NCBI GenBank assembly: GCA_947178245.1 | Contig: CAMWXO010000001.1 | Coordinates: 1 to 43,889, forward strand | DNA: 43,889 nucleotides | Direction: 5' to 3' | Source of the DNA: an uncultured Porphyromonadaceae bacterium | Lineage (GTDB): Bacteria; Bacteroidota; Bacteroidia; Bacteroidales; Muribaculaceae | In this document: in pieces, positions 32,384 through 41,153 of the stretch | Position numbering within the stretch: position 1 is the stretch's first letter | Layout of the letters: the number at the start of each line of letters is the position of its first letter | Notes under the pieces: model-generated | Told to the model about the DNA's origin: nothing | The model's database searches: none | The model's input: only the letters and a program-made list of their open reading frames with translations | Program-made: the position numbers and the translations under genes

Positions 32384-35140
32384 TCAGATCACGATATTTA
32401 CTATTCGTCCCGGCACCACTATCACTTTCTTCGGGGCCTTGCCGTCGAGCCATTTTTCGGCAGAGGGGTCGGCGAGAGCGGCGGCCTCCACTGCAGCCTT
32501 GTCGCTTCCGGCCGGCACCTCGATGTTGTAGCGCATCTTGCCGTTGAACTGCACGGGATATTTCACGGTGTCTTCCTTCAGGGCTTCCTCATCCCATTCG
32601 GGCCACGCGCTGTCGGCGATGCTGCCTTCAAGTCCGAGCTGATGGCGGAACTCCTCGGCTATGTGGGGAGCGAACGGCGCCAGCAGACGCGCCATCTCAT
32701 CCATCGATTCCGTGCTGACTGCAGGGAGTTTGGAAAGCTCGTTGGCCGCGATCATGAACGCCGCCACAGAGGTGTTGAACGAGAAGTTCTCTATATCCTG
32801 GCTCACTTTCTTGATGAGCGTGTGCATTATCTTCTTTTCCTGAGCGGAGCGCTTGATGTCTGAGCGCTTGCCGAAGAGATTCCATATCTTGCGCAGGAAT
32901 CGGTTCACGCCGTCGATGCCGTTGGTGTCCCAGGGTTTCGACTGCTCCACCGGGCCCAGAAACATCTCGTAGAGGCGCAGCGTGTCGGCGCCGTATCTCT
33001 CTACGATATCGTCGGGATTGACCACGTTGAACATCGATTTCGACATCTTCTCAACAGCGTAGCCGCAGATATATTTCCCGTCTTCCAGTATGAACTCGGC
33101 ATCGGCATAGTCAGGACGCCATGCCTTGAAAGCCTCGGTGTCGAGCACATCGTTGCTCACTATGTTCACGTCCACGCGGATAGGCGTGGTGTCATACTGC
33201 TCGGCGAGCCCCTTGCTCACGAAGGTGTTGGTGCCCTTGATGCGGTAGACGAAGTTGGTGCGACCCTGTATCATGCCCTGGTTCACGAGCTTCTTGAAAG
33301 GTTCCGGGCTCACCACCAGACCGAGATCGTAGAGGAACTTGTTCCAGAAGCGGCTGTAGATCAGATGGCCTGTGGCATGCTCCGCTCCTCCCACATAGAG
33401 GTCTACGTCGCGCCAGTATTCATCGGCTTCTTTCCCCACGAGAGCGTCTTCGTTGTGCGGATCCATGTAGCGCAGATAGTAGGCCGAGCTGCCGGCAAAG
33501 CCCGGCATGGTGCAAAGCTCGATGGGATAGCCCTCCTCAGTCTTCCAGTTCTCGGCCCTGCCGAGCGGCGGCTCGCCGTCGGGGGTGGGTTTGTAGCTGC
33601 TCACCTCGGGCAGGAGGAGCGGCAGTTTCGACTCGTCCATCATATAGGCAACGCCGTCTTTATAATACACGGGGAATGGCTCTCCCCAATAGCGCTGACG
33701 CGAGAATATGGCGTCGCGCAGACGGTAGTTTACCTTAACCCTTCCTATTCCTTTTTCGGCGATATGGCTCTTGGTCTTGGCGATGGCTTCTTTCACCGTC
33801 AGGCCGTTGAGGTCGAGATCCGGGCCGCACGAGTTGCAGACGATCCCCTCCTTGGCGTCGAAACTCTCTTCAGAGATGTCGGCTCCTTCGATGAGAGGAA
33901 TGATGGGGAGACCGAATTTCTTGGCGAAAGCGTAGTCGCGCGAGTCATGCGCCGGCACAGCCATGATTGCCCCGGTGCCATATCCTGCGAGCACATAGTC
34001 GCTGATCCATACCGGTATCTCTTTTCCGCTGAGCGGATTCACGGCGTAACTGCCTGTGAACACACCTGTCACCTTCTTGTCGATCTGGCGCTCGCGCTCG
34101 GTCTTGTGTTTCACCTCGTTGAGATATGCCTCCACAGCCTCTTTCTGCTCGGGAGTGGTGAGCAGCGAGACATATTCCGACTCCGGAGCGAGCACCATGA
34201 AGGTGACGCCGAAGACGGTGTCGGCGCGGGTCGTGAATATCTCGAGCTCGATGTCGCTGTCTTTCACGGGGAAACGCATCTCGGCACCCTCGGAGCGTCC
34301 TATCCAGTTGCGCTGTGTCTCCTTCAGCGAGTCGCTCCATGCGAGGCTGTCGAGGTCGTCGAGCAGACGCGGAGCGTAGGCCGACACGCGCAGACACCAC
34401 TGCCTCATCAGTTTCTGCTCCACGGGGAAGCCGCCGCGCACGCTGAGGCCTTCCGACACTTCATCGTTGGCCAACACCGTGCCGAGTTCCGGACACCAGT
34501 TCACCATCGTCTCGCCCTGGAATGCTATGCGCCAGTTCATCAGCGCCTCGCGCTGCTCTTTCTCACTCATGGCGTTCCACTCATCGGCCGTGAAGTCAAG
34601 CTCCTTGGTCTGGGCCGCGTTCAGCCCCTTCGTGCCCTCTTTCTCAAGATGCTCCACGAGCTCGGCTATCGGGCGGGCCTTGCCGAGGGCCGTGTCGTAA
34701 TAGTGGTTGAACATCTGGATGAAGGCCCACTGTGTCCACTTGTAATATTTCGGGTCGCAGGTGCGCACCTCGCGGCTCCAGTCGAAAGAGAAACCTATCT
34801 TGTCGAGCTGTGAGCGATAGCGGGCTATGTTGTCGTTGGTGGTTTTCTCGGGGTGCTGACCGGTCTGGATGGCATACTGCTCTGCAGGAAGGCCGTAGGC
34901 GTCGTAGCCCATCGGGTGGAGCACGTTGAAGCCCTTCTGGCGCTTGAAGCGCGAATAGATGTCGCTTGCGATGTAGCCCAGCGGATGGCCTACGTGCAGC
35001 CCCGCTCCGGAGGGATAGGGGAACATGTCGAGCACGTAGAATTTCGGTTTCCCGGTGTCGATCCGGGTCTTGTAGACCTCATTGTCGCGCCAATATTTCT
35101 GCCAGCGCGCCTCTATGTCGGTATGGTTGTAGTCTGCCAT
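32384..35140 (-). CDS. leuS: Leucyl-tRNA synthetase
   Basis: Charges tRNA-Leu with leucine. The 918-residue class I synthetase has the HIGH-type motif in PSGAGLHVGHPLGY and the KMSKS loop in VEKMSKSMFNVVNP. The CP1 editing domain is visible between about 220 and 420, with TTRADTVFGVTF and GTGAIMAVPAHDSRDY as its conserved parts. The anticodon-binding and C-terminal domains follow. The start at 35140 (MADYNHTDIEARWQKYW) is the standard one; further upstream in-frame sequence belongs to the S24 gene in another frame. Confidence 0.97.
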   Translation of the reverse strand: MADYNHTDIEARWQKYWRDNEVYKTRIDTGKPKFYVLDMFPYPSGAGLHVGHPLGYIASDIYSRFKRQKGFNVLHPMGYDAYGLPAEQYAIQTGQHPEKTTNDNIARYRSQLDKIGFSFDWSREVRTCDPKYYKWTQWAFIQMFNHYYDTALGKARPIAELVEHLEKEGTKGLNAAQTKELDFTADEWNAMSEKEQREALMNWRIAFQGETMVNWCPELGTVLANDEVSEGLSVRGGFPVEQKLMRQWCLRVSAYAPRLLDDLDSLAWSDSLKETQRNWIGRSEGAEMRFPVKDSDIELEIFTTRADTVFGVTFMVLAPESEYVSLLTTPEQKEAVEAYLNEVKHKTERERQIDKKVTGVFTGSYAVNPLSGKEIPVWISDYVLAGYGTGAIMAVPAHDSRDYAFAKKFGLPIIPLIEGADISEESFDAKEGIVCNSCGPDLDLNGLTVKEAIAKTKSHIAEKGIGRVKVNYRLRDAIFSRQRYWGEPFPVYYKDGVAYMMDESKLPLLLPEVSSYKPTPDGEPPLGRAENWKTEEGYPIELCTMPGFAGSSAYYLRYMDPHNEDALVGKEADEYWRDVDLYVGGAEHATGHLIYSRFWNKFLYDLGLVVSPEPFKKLVNQGMIQGRTNFVYRIKGTNTFVSKGLAEQYDTTPIRVDVNIVSNDVLDTEAFKAWRPDYADAEFILEDGKYICGYAVEKMSKSMFNVVNPDDIVERYGADTLRLYEMFLGPVEQSKPWDTNGIDGVNRFLRKIWNLFGKRSDIKRSAQEKKIMHTLIKKVSQDIENFSFNTSVAAFMIAANELSKLPAVSTESMDEMARLLAPFAPHIAEEFRHQLGLEGSIADSAWPEWDEEALKEDTVKYPVQFNGKMRYNIEVPAGSDKAAVEAAALADPSAEKWLDGKAPKKVIVVPGRIVNIVI

Positions 35141-35178
35141 TGTTGTGATTTGGTCTTTATAATGTTTTGTTTCTGTAA

Positions 35179-35856
35179 TCAGTAGGATGTGTAAGTCGAG
35201 AGCTGCGCCAGTATTCGGTAGTATCCGTAGATGCTGTCGCAGGGCATCTCGATCGGGGGATATTTCGGATTCAGGCTTCTTGCGCTCACATAGCGTTTCC
35301 CCTTCTCGGAGGGGAAGAGTTCCTTCACGAAGAGGCCGTTTTTGGTGTCGATGGCCATAGGGTGGCCCCAGGGGAGAAAGTTGGTGTCTTCCACCATCTT
35401 GATGAAGATGACCGACCCGTTGTGAAACACCGGCTCCATGCTGTCGCCCGAGATCTTGACCGCGAAGTCTACTCCCCTCACTGGAGTGAGCACCATCTCG
35501 CATTCATTCCGGCTGATGCTGCCGGCCCATGCCGTGAGATTGCCAGCGAATGCGCTCACCGGCACGAGCGGCGCGAGGAATCCTTCATCGCCGAGCACTT
35601 CGCGCGCCTCGGCGCCCTTGCCTTCGAGATACATCTCTCCTTCGCCGTAGAGCACCCAGTCGCGGCTGAGTTCGGGAAACAGTTCCATGAGCTTCTGCAC
35701 CTTGGCGGGCGACATGGACTTGCGCATCACTCCTATGTAGGTGGGAGCCACGCCCAGCATCTTGCATAGTTCCGCCTGGCTCATGCGCCTGTCTTTCAGG
35801 AAGTGGAGCAGGCGCCCCCTCACCGTGCCGAGATCGTCTTTTTCTTGCGATGACAT
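35179..35856 (-). CDS. LexA-like S24 family regulator with N-terminal helix-turn-helix
   Basis: A 225-residue transcription regulator of the S24 family. Residues about 15-60 form a helix-turn-helix (MSQAELCKMLGVAPTYIGVM). The C-terminal S24 domain has the Ser in KISGDSMEPVF (Ser139) and the Lys in GLFVKEL (Lys178), both needed for self-cleavage. A typical Ala-Gly cleavage site could be FAGN at residues 103-106. DWVLYGEGEMYLE between the domains recurs in Bacteroidota members. It is immediately upstream of leuS (38 bases) and has its own promoter, so it can drive leuS transcription. It may be a phage-type or stress regulator; the controlled genes are unknown. Confidence 0.88.
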   Translation of the reverse strand: MSSQEKDDLGTVRGRLLHFLKDRRMSQAELCKMLGVAPTYIGVMRKSMSPAKVQKLMELFPELSRDWVLYGEGEMYLEGKGAEAREVLGDEGFLAPLVPVSAFAGNLTAWAGSISRNECEMVLTPVRGVDFAVKISGDSMEPVFHNGSVIFIKMVEDTNFLPWGHPMAIDTKNGLFVKELFPSEKGKRYVSARSLNPKYPPIEMPCDSIYGYYRILAQLSTYTSY

Positions 35857-35897
35857 ATTGCTTAGTCTGTTTTGGCCAACGTTTATCTTTGATTGTG

Positions 35898-35929
35898 CAA
35901 AGTTAATTATTTATTAGCCGATATCCAAA
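35898..35929 (-). promoter_or_regulatory. Promoter of the S24-leuS unit, inside the flippase 3' end
   Basis: On the - strand TTTG (CAAA at 35926-35929) and TAACTTTG (CAAAGTTA at 35898-35905) are 20 bases apart. The -33 element overlaps the last codons of the upstream flippase gene. The ATG at 35856 is 42 bases from the -7 box. Confidence 0.8.
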
Positions 35930-37419
35930 CTTTTCTTACGGAAAATATCATATCTGGCCACGCATAGCAGATAGACGCATAGCAGCAGCGAGCGGCAGAG
36001 GTATGTGGCCCACATCCGGCCTGGGAAGCTGCATGCTTCGCCGAGCCCCCACAGGGCGGCGGCGAGGATGGTGTAGGCCGCCATGCGCTTCAGCGGATAA
36101 GGTATGGGGTAATACTTCCTGCCGAGCAGCCAGCTGGCCACCATGATTCCGGCGTAGGAGATCAGGGCCGCCCATGCCGAGCCGATATAGCCGTCGGGCA
36201 TTCCGATGAGTGGCACGAGGATAAGGTTGCCGGCGAGCATGAGCACGAAGCCGAGTAGCGACAGATACATGCCCCAGCGCGTGCGGTCGGTGAGCTTATA
36301 CCAGAGCGAGAGATTGAAATAGACTCCGAAGCAGAGGTCGGCGGCCATCATGACGGGCACCACGCGGAGCCCCGCCCAATAGGATGGCGCTATGAAATAT
36401 TTCAGCACCGGCAGGTAATACATCACTCCCAGGAAGATGGCGAGCCCGAAAATCACGAAATATTTCATCGCGTCGCTGTAGGCCCGGGTCTTGTCTTCGC
36501 CGTTGCGGGCTGCGCGGTTGAAGATGAAGGGCTCGTAGGCATAGCGGAAGGCCTGGGTGAACATCATCATCACCACCGCTATCTTGATATTGGCACCGTA
36601 GATGCCCACCATGGCCTTCGCCCCTGAGGGATCACCGGGAAAGAGGTAGGGAATGATGATCTGCCCCATGCCCTGGCTCAGGTTGCCTGCCACGCCGAGC
36701 ACGAGCAGAGGCCACGAATAGGAGAGCATCTTGCGCAGGAGATCGCGGTCGCATACGAGCCGCTTCACTCTCATTGCCGGCACGAGGCATACGAGCACCA
36801 CGAGGCTGCTCACCACATTGGCGAGGAAGATCCATCCCACTCCGAATGCCGCCCCTCCGAGGGGCTCGTAGAGCCAGGAGATGACGCCGGGAGCGGAGCG
36901 CATGATGGCCGGACATGCCAGCAGGAAGAAGAGATTGAGTGCGATGTTTACTCCGATATTGACGAGTTTTATGCCCGCGAAAGTCCATGCTTTGTGCCTG
37001 AACCGCAGCCATGCGAAGGGGAGGTTGGTGAAGGCGTCCACCGCCACCGTGAATGCCATCATCCACACATAGGAGGGATGATGCGGGAGTTTCAGCGCTG
37101 CCGATAGCGGGCTGATGAAAAGGCTCACCATCACCACGAAGAGCAGCGACGTGGTGGCGAGCGACGTGATGGCCGTGCTGTAGACGCGCTCGGGGTTGTC
37201 GGTCTTGTTGGCATAGCGGAAGAGGCCCGTCTCCATGCCGTAGTTCAGGATCACTATCACTACGGCCACGATGGCGTAGAGATAACTCACCACTCCATAT
37301 TCCTCATCGGTGAAGAGGCGGGTGTAGAGCGGCACGAGGCCCCAGTTGAGGAAACGCCCGATGATGCTGCTCAGTCCGTAGACGGCCGTATCCTTTACAA
37401 GTGATTTAATTCCTGCCAT
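35914..37419 (-). CDS. Polysaccharide/lipid flippase (MOP superfamily, Wzx-like)
   Basis: A 501-residue inner-membrane protein with about 14 hydrophobic helices, of the polysaccharide biosynthesis type that flips lipid-linked glycans across the inner membrane. MAGIKSLVKDTAVYGLSSIIGR at the start is typical of Bacteroidota members (quoted in two parts as MAGIKSLVKD and TAVYGLSSIIGR). The charged loop KTRAYSDAMKY and the hydrophobic hairpins of the second half are visible. The glycan is unknown, as no polysaccharide locus lies next to it. It is in line after ruvB, with a 73-base gap that includes a short GTTTAAG/GTTTAGG tract. Confidence 0.9.
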   Translation of the reverse strand: MAGIKSLVKDTAVYGLSSIIGRFLNWGLVPLYTRLFTDEEYGVVSYLYAIVAVVIVILNYGMETGLFRYANKTDNPERVYSTAITSLATTSLLFVVMVSLFISPLSAALKLPHHPSYVWMMAFTVAVDAFTNLPFAWLRFRHKAWTFAGIKLVNIGVNIALNLFFLLACPAIMRSAPGVISWLYEPLGGAAFGVGWIFLANVVSSLVVLVCLVPAMRVKRLVCDRDLLRKMLSYSWPLLVLGVAGNLSQGMGQIIIPYLFPGDPSGAKAMVGIYGANIKIAVVMMMFTQAFRYAYEPFIFNRAARNGEDKTRAYSDAMKYFVIFGLAIFLGVMYYLPVLKYFIAPSYWAGLRVVPVMMAADLCFGVYFNLSLWYKLTDRTRWGMYLSLLGFVLMLAGNLILVPLIGMPDGYIGSAWAALISYAGIMVASWLLGRKYYPIPYPLKRMAAYTILAAALWGLGEACSFPGRMWATYLCRSLLLCVYLLCVARYDIFRKKSLDIG

Positions 37420-37492
37420 ACCATGGTGGAAGGAGAGAAGTTTAAGTTTAAGAGGGTTAAGGGGTTTAGGGGATGTCCCGGGCCCTGATGTT

Positions 37493-38521
37493 TCAGTCGA
37501 ATAGGGATGCGTCTTTAGCCTGGGGATAGCGCCCGAGATGCCGGTAGGCGAGTTCCGTCACCTCGCGTCCGCGCGGAGTGCGCTTCAGGAAGCCTTCCTT
37601 GATGAGGAAAGGCTCGTAGACCTCCTCGATGGTACCGCTGTCCTCGCCGAGGGCCGTGGCGATCGTGGTCAGCCCCACCGGGCCGCCCGCGAACTTGTCG
37701 ATGATGGTGGAGAGGATGCGGTTGTCTATCTCGTCCAGGCCGTGGGTGTCGATATTCAGCGCCTCGAGCGACATTTTGGCTGTCGGCAGGTCGATAGTGC
37801 CGTTGCCGCGCACCATGGCGAAGTCGCGCACGCGGCGCAGCAAGGCGTTGCAGATGCGCGGAGTGCCGCGGCTGCGCAGAGCTATCTCGAGGGCCGCCTC
37901 ATCGGTGATCTGCGTCTGCAGTAGCCTCGACGAGCGCTTTACGATGCCTCGGAGCACCTCGTGGTCATAATATTCGAGGTGGCAGTTGATGCCGAAACGT
38001 GCCCGGAGCGGGGCCGTCAGCAAGCCGCTGCGCGTTGTGGCACCGATGAGGGTGAAGGGCGAGATGGTGAGCTGCACCGATTTCGCCCCAGGCCCCTTGT
38101 CGAGAAGGATATCTATGCGGTAGTCTTCCATCGCCGAGTAGAGGTATTCCTCCACTATGGGGTGGAGGCGATGTATCTCATCGATGAAGAGCACGTCGTG
38201 AGGCTCGAGGCTCATCAGTATGCCCGCGAGGTCGCCGGGCTTGTCGAGCACCGGGCCGCTCGTCACCTTGAACCCCACATTCAGCTCGTTGGCCACGATA
38301 TTGCTCAGGGTTGTCTTCCCGAGGCCCGGCGGCCCGTGCAGAAGGGTGTGATCGAGCGCCTCACCCCGCATACGCGCTGCCTGCACGAATACGCGGAGGT
38401 TGGCCACGATCTTCTCCTGCCCGCTGAAGTCGTCGAACGTCAGCGGCCGGAGAGCCTTCTCTATGTCGCGGTCCGAGCCTCTTGGAGCGTCGCCCGACCC
38501 ATGAATGTCGAATTCAGCCAT
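37493..38521 (-). CDS. ruvB: Holliday junction branch migration ATPase RuvB
   Basis: The motor of RuvABC, which moves Holliday junctions in recombinational repair. Walker A is GPPGLGKTTL, Walker B is LFIDEIHRL, sensor I is GATTRSG and the arginine finger is in PLRARFG. The C-terminal winged helix contains RTPRGREVTELAYRHLG. The 342-residue length is normal. ruvA is not in the window. The 225-base repeat-filled region separates it from tyrS. Confidence 0.97.
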   Translation of the reverse strand: MAEFDIHGSGDAPRGSDRDIEKALRPLTFDDFSGQEKIVANLRVFVQAARMRGEALDHTLLHGPPGLGKTTLSNIVANELNVGFKVTSGPVLDKPGDLAGILMSLEPHDVLFIDEIHRLHPIVEEYLYSAMEDYRIDILLDKGPGAKSVQLTISPFTLIGATTRSGLLTAPLRARFGINCHLEYYDHEVLRGIVKRSSRLLQTQITDEAALEIALRSRGTPRICNALLRRVRDFAMVRGNGTIDLPTAKMSLEALNIDTHGLDEIDNRILSTIIDKFAGGPVGLTTIATALGEDSGTIEEVYEPFLIKEGFLKRTPRGREVTELAYRHLGRYPQAKDASLFD

Positions 38522-38746
38522 TCAATTAGTCTAATTGAGAATTGGGAATTGAGAATTGAGAATTTAGAACTTCGATAATGTGGAATTTTGAATGTAGAAT
38601 TTAGAATTGCTTCTTATTATGAATTATGCGTTGTGCATTATGAATTGCGTTAGCTTGAGCGAAGCTAATTGAGAATTGGGAATTGAGAATTGCTTTCATT
38701 CCAAATTCTACATTCCAAATTCTACATTCTACATTCTAAATTATTA
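38522..38746. repeat. Composite intergenic repeat cluster
   Basis: The gap is filled with GAGAATTGGGAATT units (38530-38566 and 38669-38694), GAATGTAGAATTTAGAATTG near 38590, inverted ATTCTACATTCTAAATT units at 38700-38745, AATTATGCGTTGTGCATTATGAATT in the middle and a TTAGCTTGAGCGAAGCTAA hairpin (38650-38668). The same ingredients occur at 10924-10994. No coding potential is seen; the block is composed of short A+T-rich repeats capable of folding. Confidence 0.85.
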
Positions 38747-40039
38747 TTATTCCGCTATTACAAGGAAATAATTCTTCTTTCCTTTCTGCACGAGGATATA
38801 TTTGCCGCCCAGCAGGCGGTCGGCACCGATCACTGCAGCCGGATCGGTCAGTTTCTCCTTGTTGATGCTCACGCCGTTGCCCTGCACCATCTTGCGGGCC
38901 TCACCTTTCGATGGGAACACCTTGGTCTTCTCGGCCAGGAACTCGAGCGCCGGGATACCGGCCTCTATCTCCTCGCGGCTCACCTCAAAGCGGGGCACTC
39001 CGTCGAAGATGTCGAGCAGGGTCTGCTCGTCGAGTTTGTGAAGTTCCTCCACAGCGCTGTTGCTGAAGAGAATCTTGCTCGCCGACACCGCATCCTCGTA
39101 GGCCTGGCGGCCGTGAACCATCACCGTCACTTCCTCGGCGAGTTTCTTCTGAAGCGGACGCAAGCCCGGATCTTTGGCGTGCTCCTCCACGAGGGCCTCG
39201 ATCTCTTCCTTGCTCAGCGAGGTGAAGATCTTGATATATTTCTCCGCGTCGGCGTCGCTCACGTTGAGCCAGAACTGATAGAACTTGTAGGGAGACGTAT
39301 ATTTGGCGTCGAGCCAGATGTTGCCGCTCTCGGTCTTGCCGAATTTGCCGCCGTCGGCTTTCGTGATGAGCGGGCACGTCAGGGCGTAGACCTCGCCGCC
39401 CAGCTTGCGGCGAATGAGCTCGCTGCCGGTGGTGATGTTGCCCCACTGATCCGACCCGCCGAGCTGCAGCTTGCAGCCCATTGTCTCGTAGAGGTGCATG
39501 AAGTCGTAGCCCTGCAGCAGCTGATAGGTGAACTCCGTGAAGCTCAGGCCGTCGCGGGCCTCACCGTTGAGGCGCTTCTGCACCGACTCCTTCGCCATCA
39601 TGTAGTTTACCGTGATATGCTTTCCTATCTCGCGCGCGAAGTCGAGGAAGGAGAAGTCTTTCATCCAGTCGAAGTTGTTCACGAGTTCCGCCTTGTTCGG
39701 GGCGTCGCTCTCGAAGTCGAGGAAGCGGGCGAGCTGCGCCTTTATGGCCTCCTGGTTGTGGCGGAGGGTGGCCTCGTCGAGAAGGTTGCGCTCGGCGCTC
39801 TTTCCCGAGGGGTCGCCTATCATGCCGGTGGCGCCTCCCACGAGGGCCACGGGCTTATGTCCGCAGCGCTGGAAATGGCGGAGCATCATCACTCCGCAGA
39901 GGTGGCCGATATGGAGTGAGTCTGCCGTCGGGTCTATGCCGAGGTAGGCTGTGGTCATCTCCTTGTTCAACTGTTCTTCTGTGCCCGGCATCATGGTGTG
40001 GATCATGCCGCGCCAGGTGAGTTCTTCGATGAAATTCAT
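38747..40039 (-). CDS. tyrS: Tyrosyl-tRNA synthetase
   Basis: Charges tRNA-Tyr with tyrosine. The class I HIGH motif is in PTADSLHIGHL, the KMSKS equivalent is KFGKTESG, and GGSDQWGNI is a further active-site segment. The C-terminal S4-like RNA-binding domain (about 360-430) includes GEARKMVQGNGVSIN. The 430-residue length is normal. It lies 18 bases downstream of the M28 lipoprotein gene, so both may be one transcript. Confidence 0.97.
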   Translation of the reverse strand: MNFIEELTWRGMIHTMMPGTEEQLNKEMTTAYLGIDPTADSLHIGHLCGVMMLRHFQRCGHKPVALVGGATGMIGDPSGKSAERNLLDEATLRHNQEAIKAQLARFLDFESDAPNKAELVNNFDWMKDFSFLDFAREIGKHITVNYMMAKESVQKRLNGEARDGLSFTEFTYQLLQGYDFMHLYETMGCKLQLGGSDQWGNITTGSELIRRKLGGEVYALTCPLITKADGGKFGKTESGNIWLDAKYTSPYKFYQFWLNVSDADAEKYIKIFTSLSKEEIEALVEEHAKDPGLRPLQKKLAEEVTVMVHGRQAYEDAVSASKILFSNSAVEELHKLDEQTLLDIFDGVPRFEVSREEIEAGIPALEFLAEKTKVFPSKGEARKMVQGNGVSINKEKLTDPAAVIGADRLLGGKYILVQKGKKNYFLVIAE

Positions 40040-40057
40040 GTCGTTATGTCGTATTGA

Positions 40058-41038
40058 TTATTTTTTCAGATAAGTCTCTATCACGCGGCCCACCTTCTCC
40101 AGCGTCTCTTTTGAGATTGCGTCCATATTGTCGGCCGTGGTATGCCATCCGCTGAAGAAGCCCTCGCCCTCGCGGTAGTCTATGATGTCGATGGCCGGAA
40201 TACCGGCCTTGATTAGTTCCACATGGTCATCGTTCACTGCCGAGCCCATCCTGTTGGGGAAATTGCCCGCATATCCCAGCGAATGCGCTATGGCCCAAAT
40301 CTCGTCGGCGAGCGCCGGGTTTGAGCGCTGCGAGAAATATTCGCGCATGAAAGTGGCATCCGGAGCTCCCACCATGTCGAGAAGAATGGCAGCCGAGGGC
40401 ATGTATCCTTTCTCCGGAAGATTGGCCGCGAAATACCGGGTTCCCATTGCCCATGACTCATCATTGTTTTCCGTGCCCCGGTCTTCCGCATCGCAAAGCA
40501 GGATGTCGATGCCTTTCGCTATTCCCGCCTCCTTGGCTATGCGCGCTATCTCGAGCAGCACGCCTGCGCCGCTCGCTCCGTCGTTGGCACCGTCGATAGG
40601 TGAGGAGTGCTTTGCCGGGTCGGGGTCATGATCGGCCCAGGGGCGGGAGTCCCAGTGTGCGAGCAGAAGCACCCTCTCGTCGGCATCGGGATTCAGTCGG
40701 GCGAAGATATTGCGCATCGGTATGCTCGCTCCGTCAAATCCGGTCAGCGTGGCGGTCTGTACTGTTACTTCTGCGCCGGCGGCCCTCAGAGTCTCGGCAA
40801 GCCAGTCGCCGCATGCTGCATGAGCCTCGTTGCCCGGCACGCGCGGCCCGAAGTCCACCTGCCTCTGCACGTAGGAGTAGGCGCTGTCGGCGCAGAAAAG
40901 GGTGCTTTCCGTCTCGGGGGCGCCCGACGGGTCAGTGTCGGCGCGCGACGCATCTCCCTGCTTGCCCGCGCCGCAGGAAAGCAGGAAAATCAAGGCTATA
41001 GACGCGATAAGCGGAGTATAGAGATTACTTATAGACAT
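40058..41038 (-). CDS. M28-family lipoprotein, glutaminyl-peptide cyclotransferase-like
   Basis: A 326-residue lipoprotein (Cys22 in FLLSC) of the M28 zinc fold. Metal and catalytic residues are visible: AHWDS (His128, Asp130), GANDGAS (Asp153), CDAEDRG (Glu185, Asp186) and DDHVELI near the C-terminus with a further His. The AEDRG form, with Asp as the second acidic residue, and the HWDSRPW-to-GANDGASG spacing recall bacterial animal-type glutaminyl cyclases of Bacteroidota, which turn N-terminal Gln of exported proteins into pyroglutamate. An aminopeptidase is the alternative. I start at the ATG at 41038 because the earlier ATG at 41071 overlaps the -7 box. tyrS follows closely. Confidence 0.78.
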   Translation of the reverse strand: MSISNLYTPLIASIALIFLLSCGAGKQGDASRADTDPSGAPETESTLFCADSAYSYVQRQVDFGPRVPGNEAHAACGDWLAETLRAAGAEVTVQTATLTGFDGASIPMRNIFARLNPDADERVLLLAHWDSRPWADHDPDPAKHSSPIDGANDGASGAGVLLEIARIAKEAGIAKGIDILLCDAEDRGTENNDESWAMGTRYFAANLPEKGYMPSAAILLDMVGAPDATFMREYFSQRSNPALADEIWAIAHSLGYAGNFPNRMGSAVNDDHVELIKAGIPAIDIIDYREGEGFFSGWHTTADNMDAISKETLEKVGRVIETYLKK

Positions 41039-41068
41039 CGTAATAATCTTATCTTGCGAATTAATCAA

Positions 41069-41076
41069 CAAAATTA
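41069..41076 (-). promoter_or_regulatory. -7 box for the M28-like lipoprotein gene
   Basis: On the - strand this is TAATTTTG, a perfect match to TAnnTTTG, 31 bases upstream of the ATG at 41038. No TTTG stands at the standard -33 spacing (the nearest is 26 bases away). Confidence 0.6.
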
Positions 41077-41153
41077 CAAAAAAACTTTTGATTTTACCGC
41101 CACAAACGCAATTTTTTATTACTCCCGCTCACCGACACCCCTTGCTGTCAGGT

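Noticed and set aside
33365..34813. A 482-codon open frame on the + strand
   Set aside because: It lies antisense to leuS, which is certain from its motifs. Its composition (Val, Ala, His-rich) is that of a codon-bias shadow, and it has no recognisable domain.
35141..35503. Upstream extension of the leuS frame by 121 codons
   Set aside because: The extension overlaps the S24 gene in another frame, and the leuS family starts at MADYNHTDIEARW (35140).
38690..39919. A 409-codon open frame on the + strand
   Set aside because: It is antisense to tyrS and begins inside the intergenic repeat cluster; no promoter or domain supports it.
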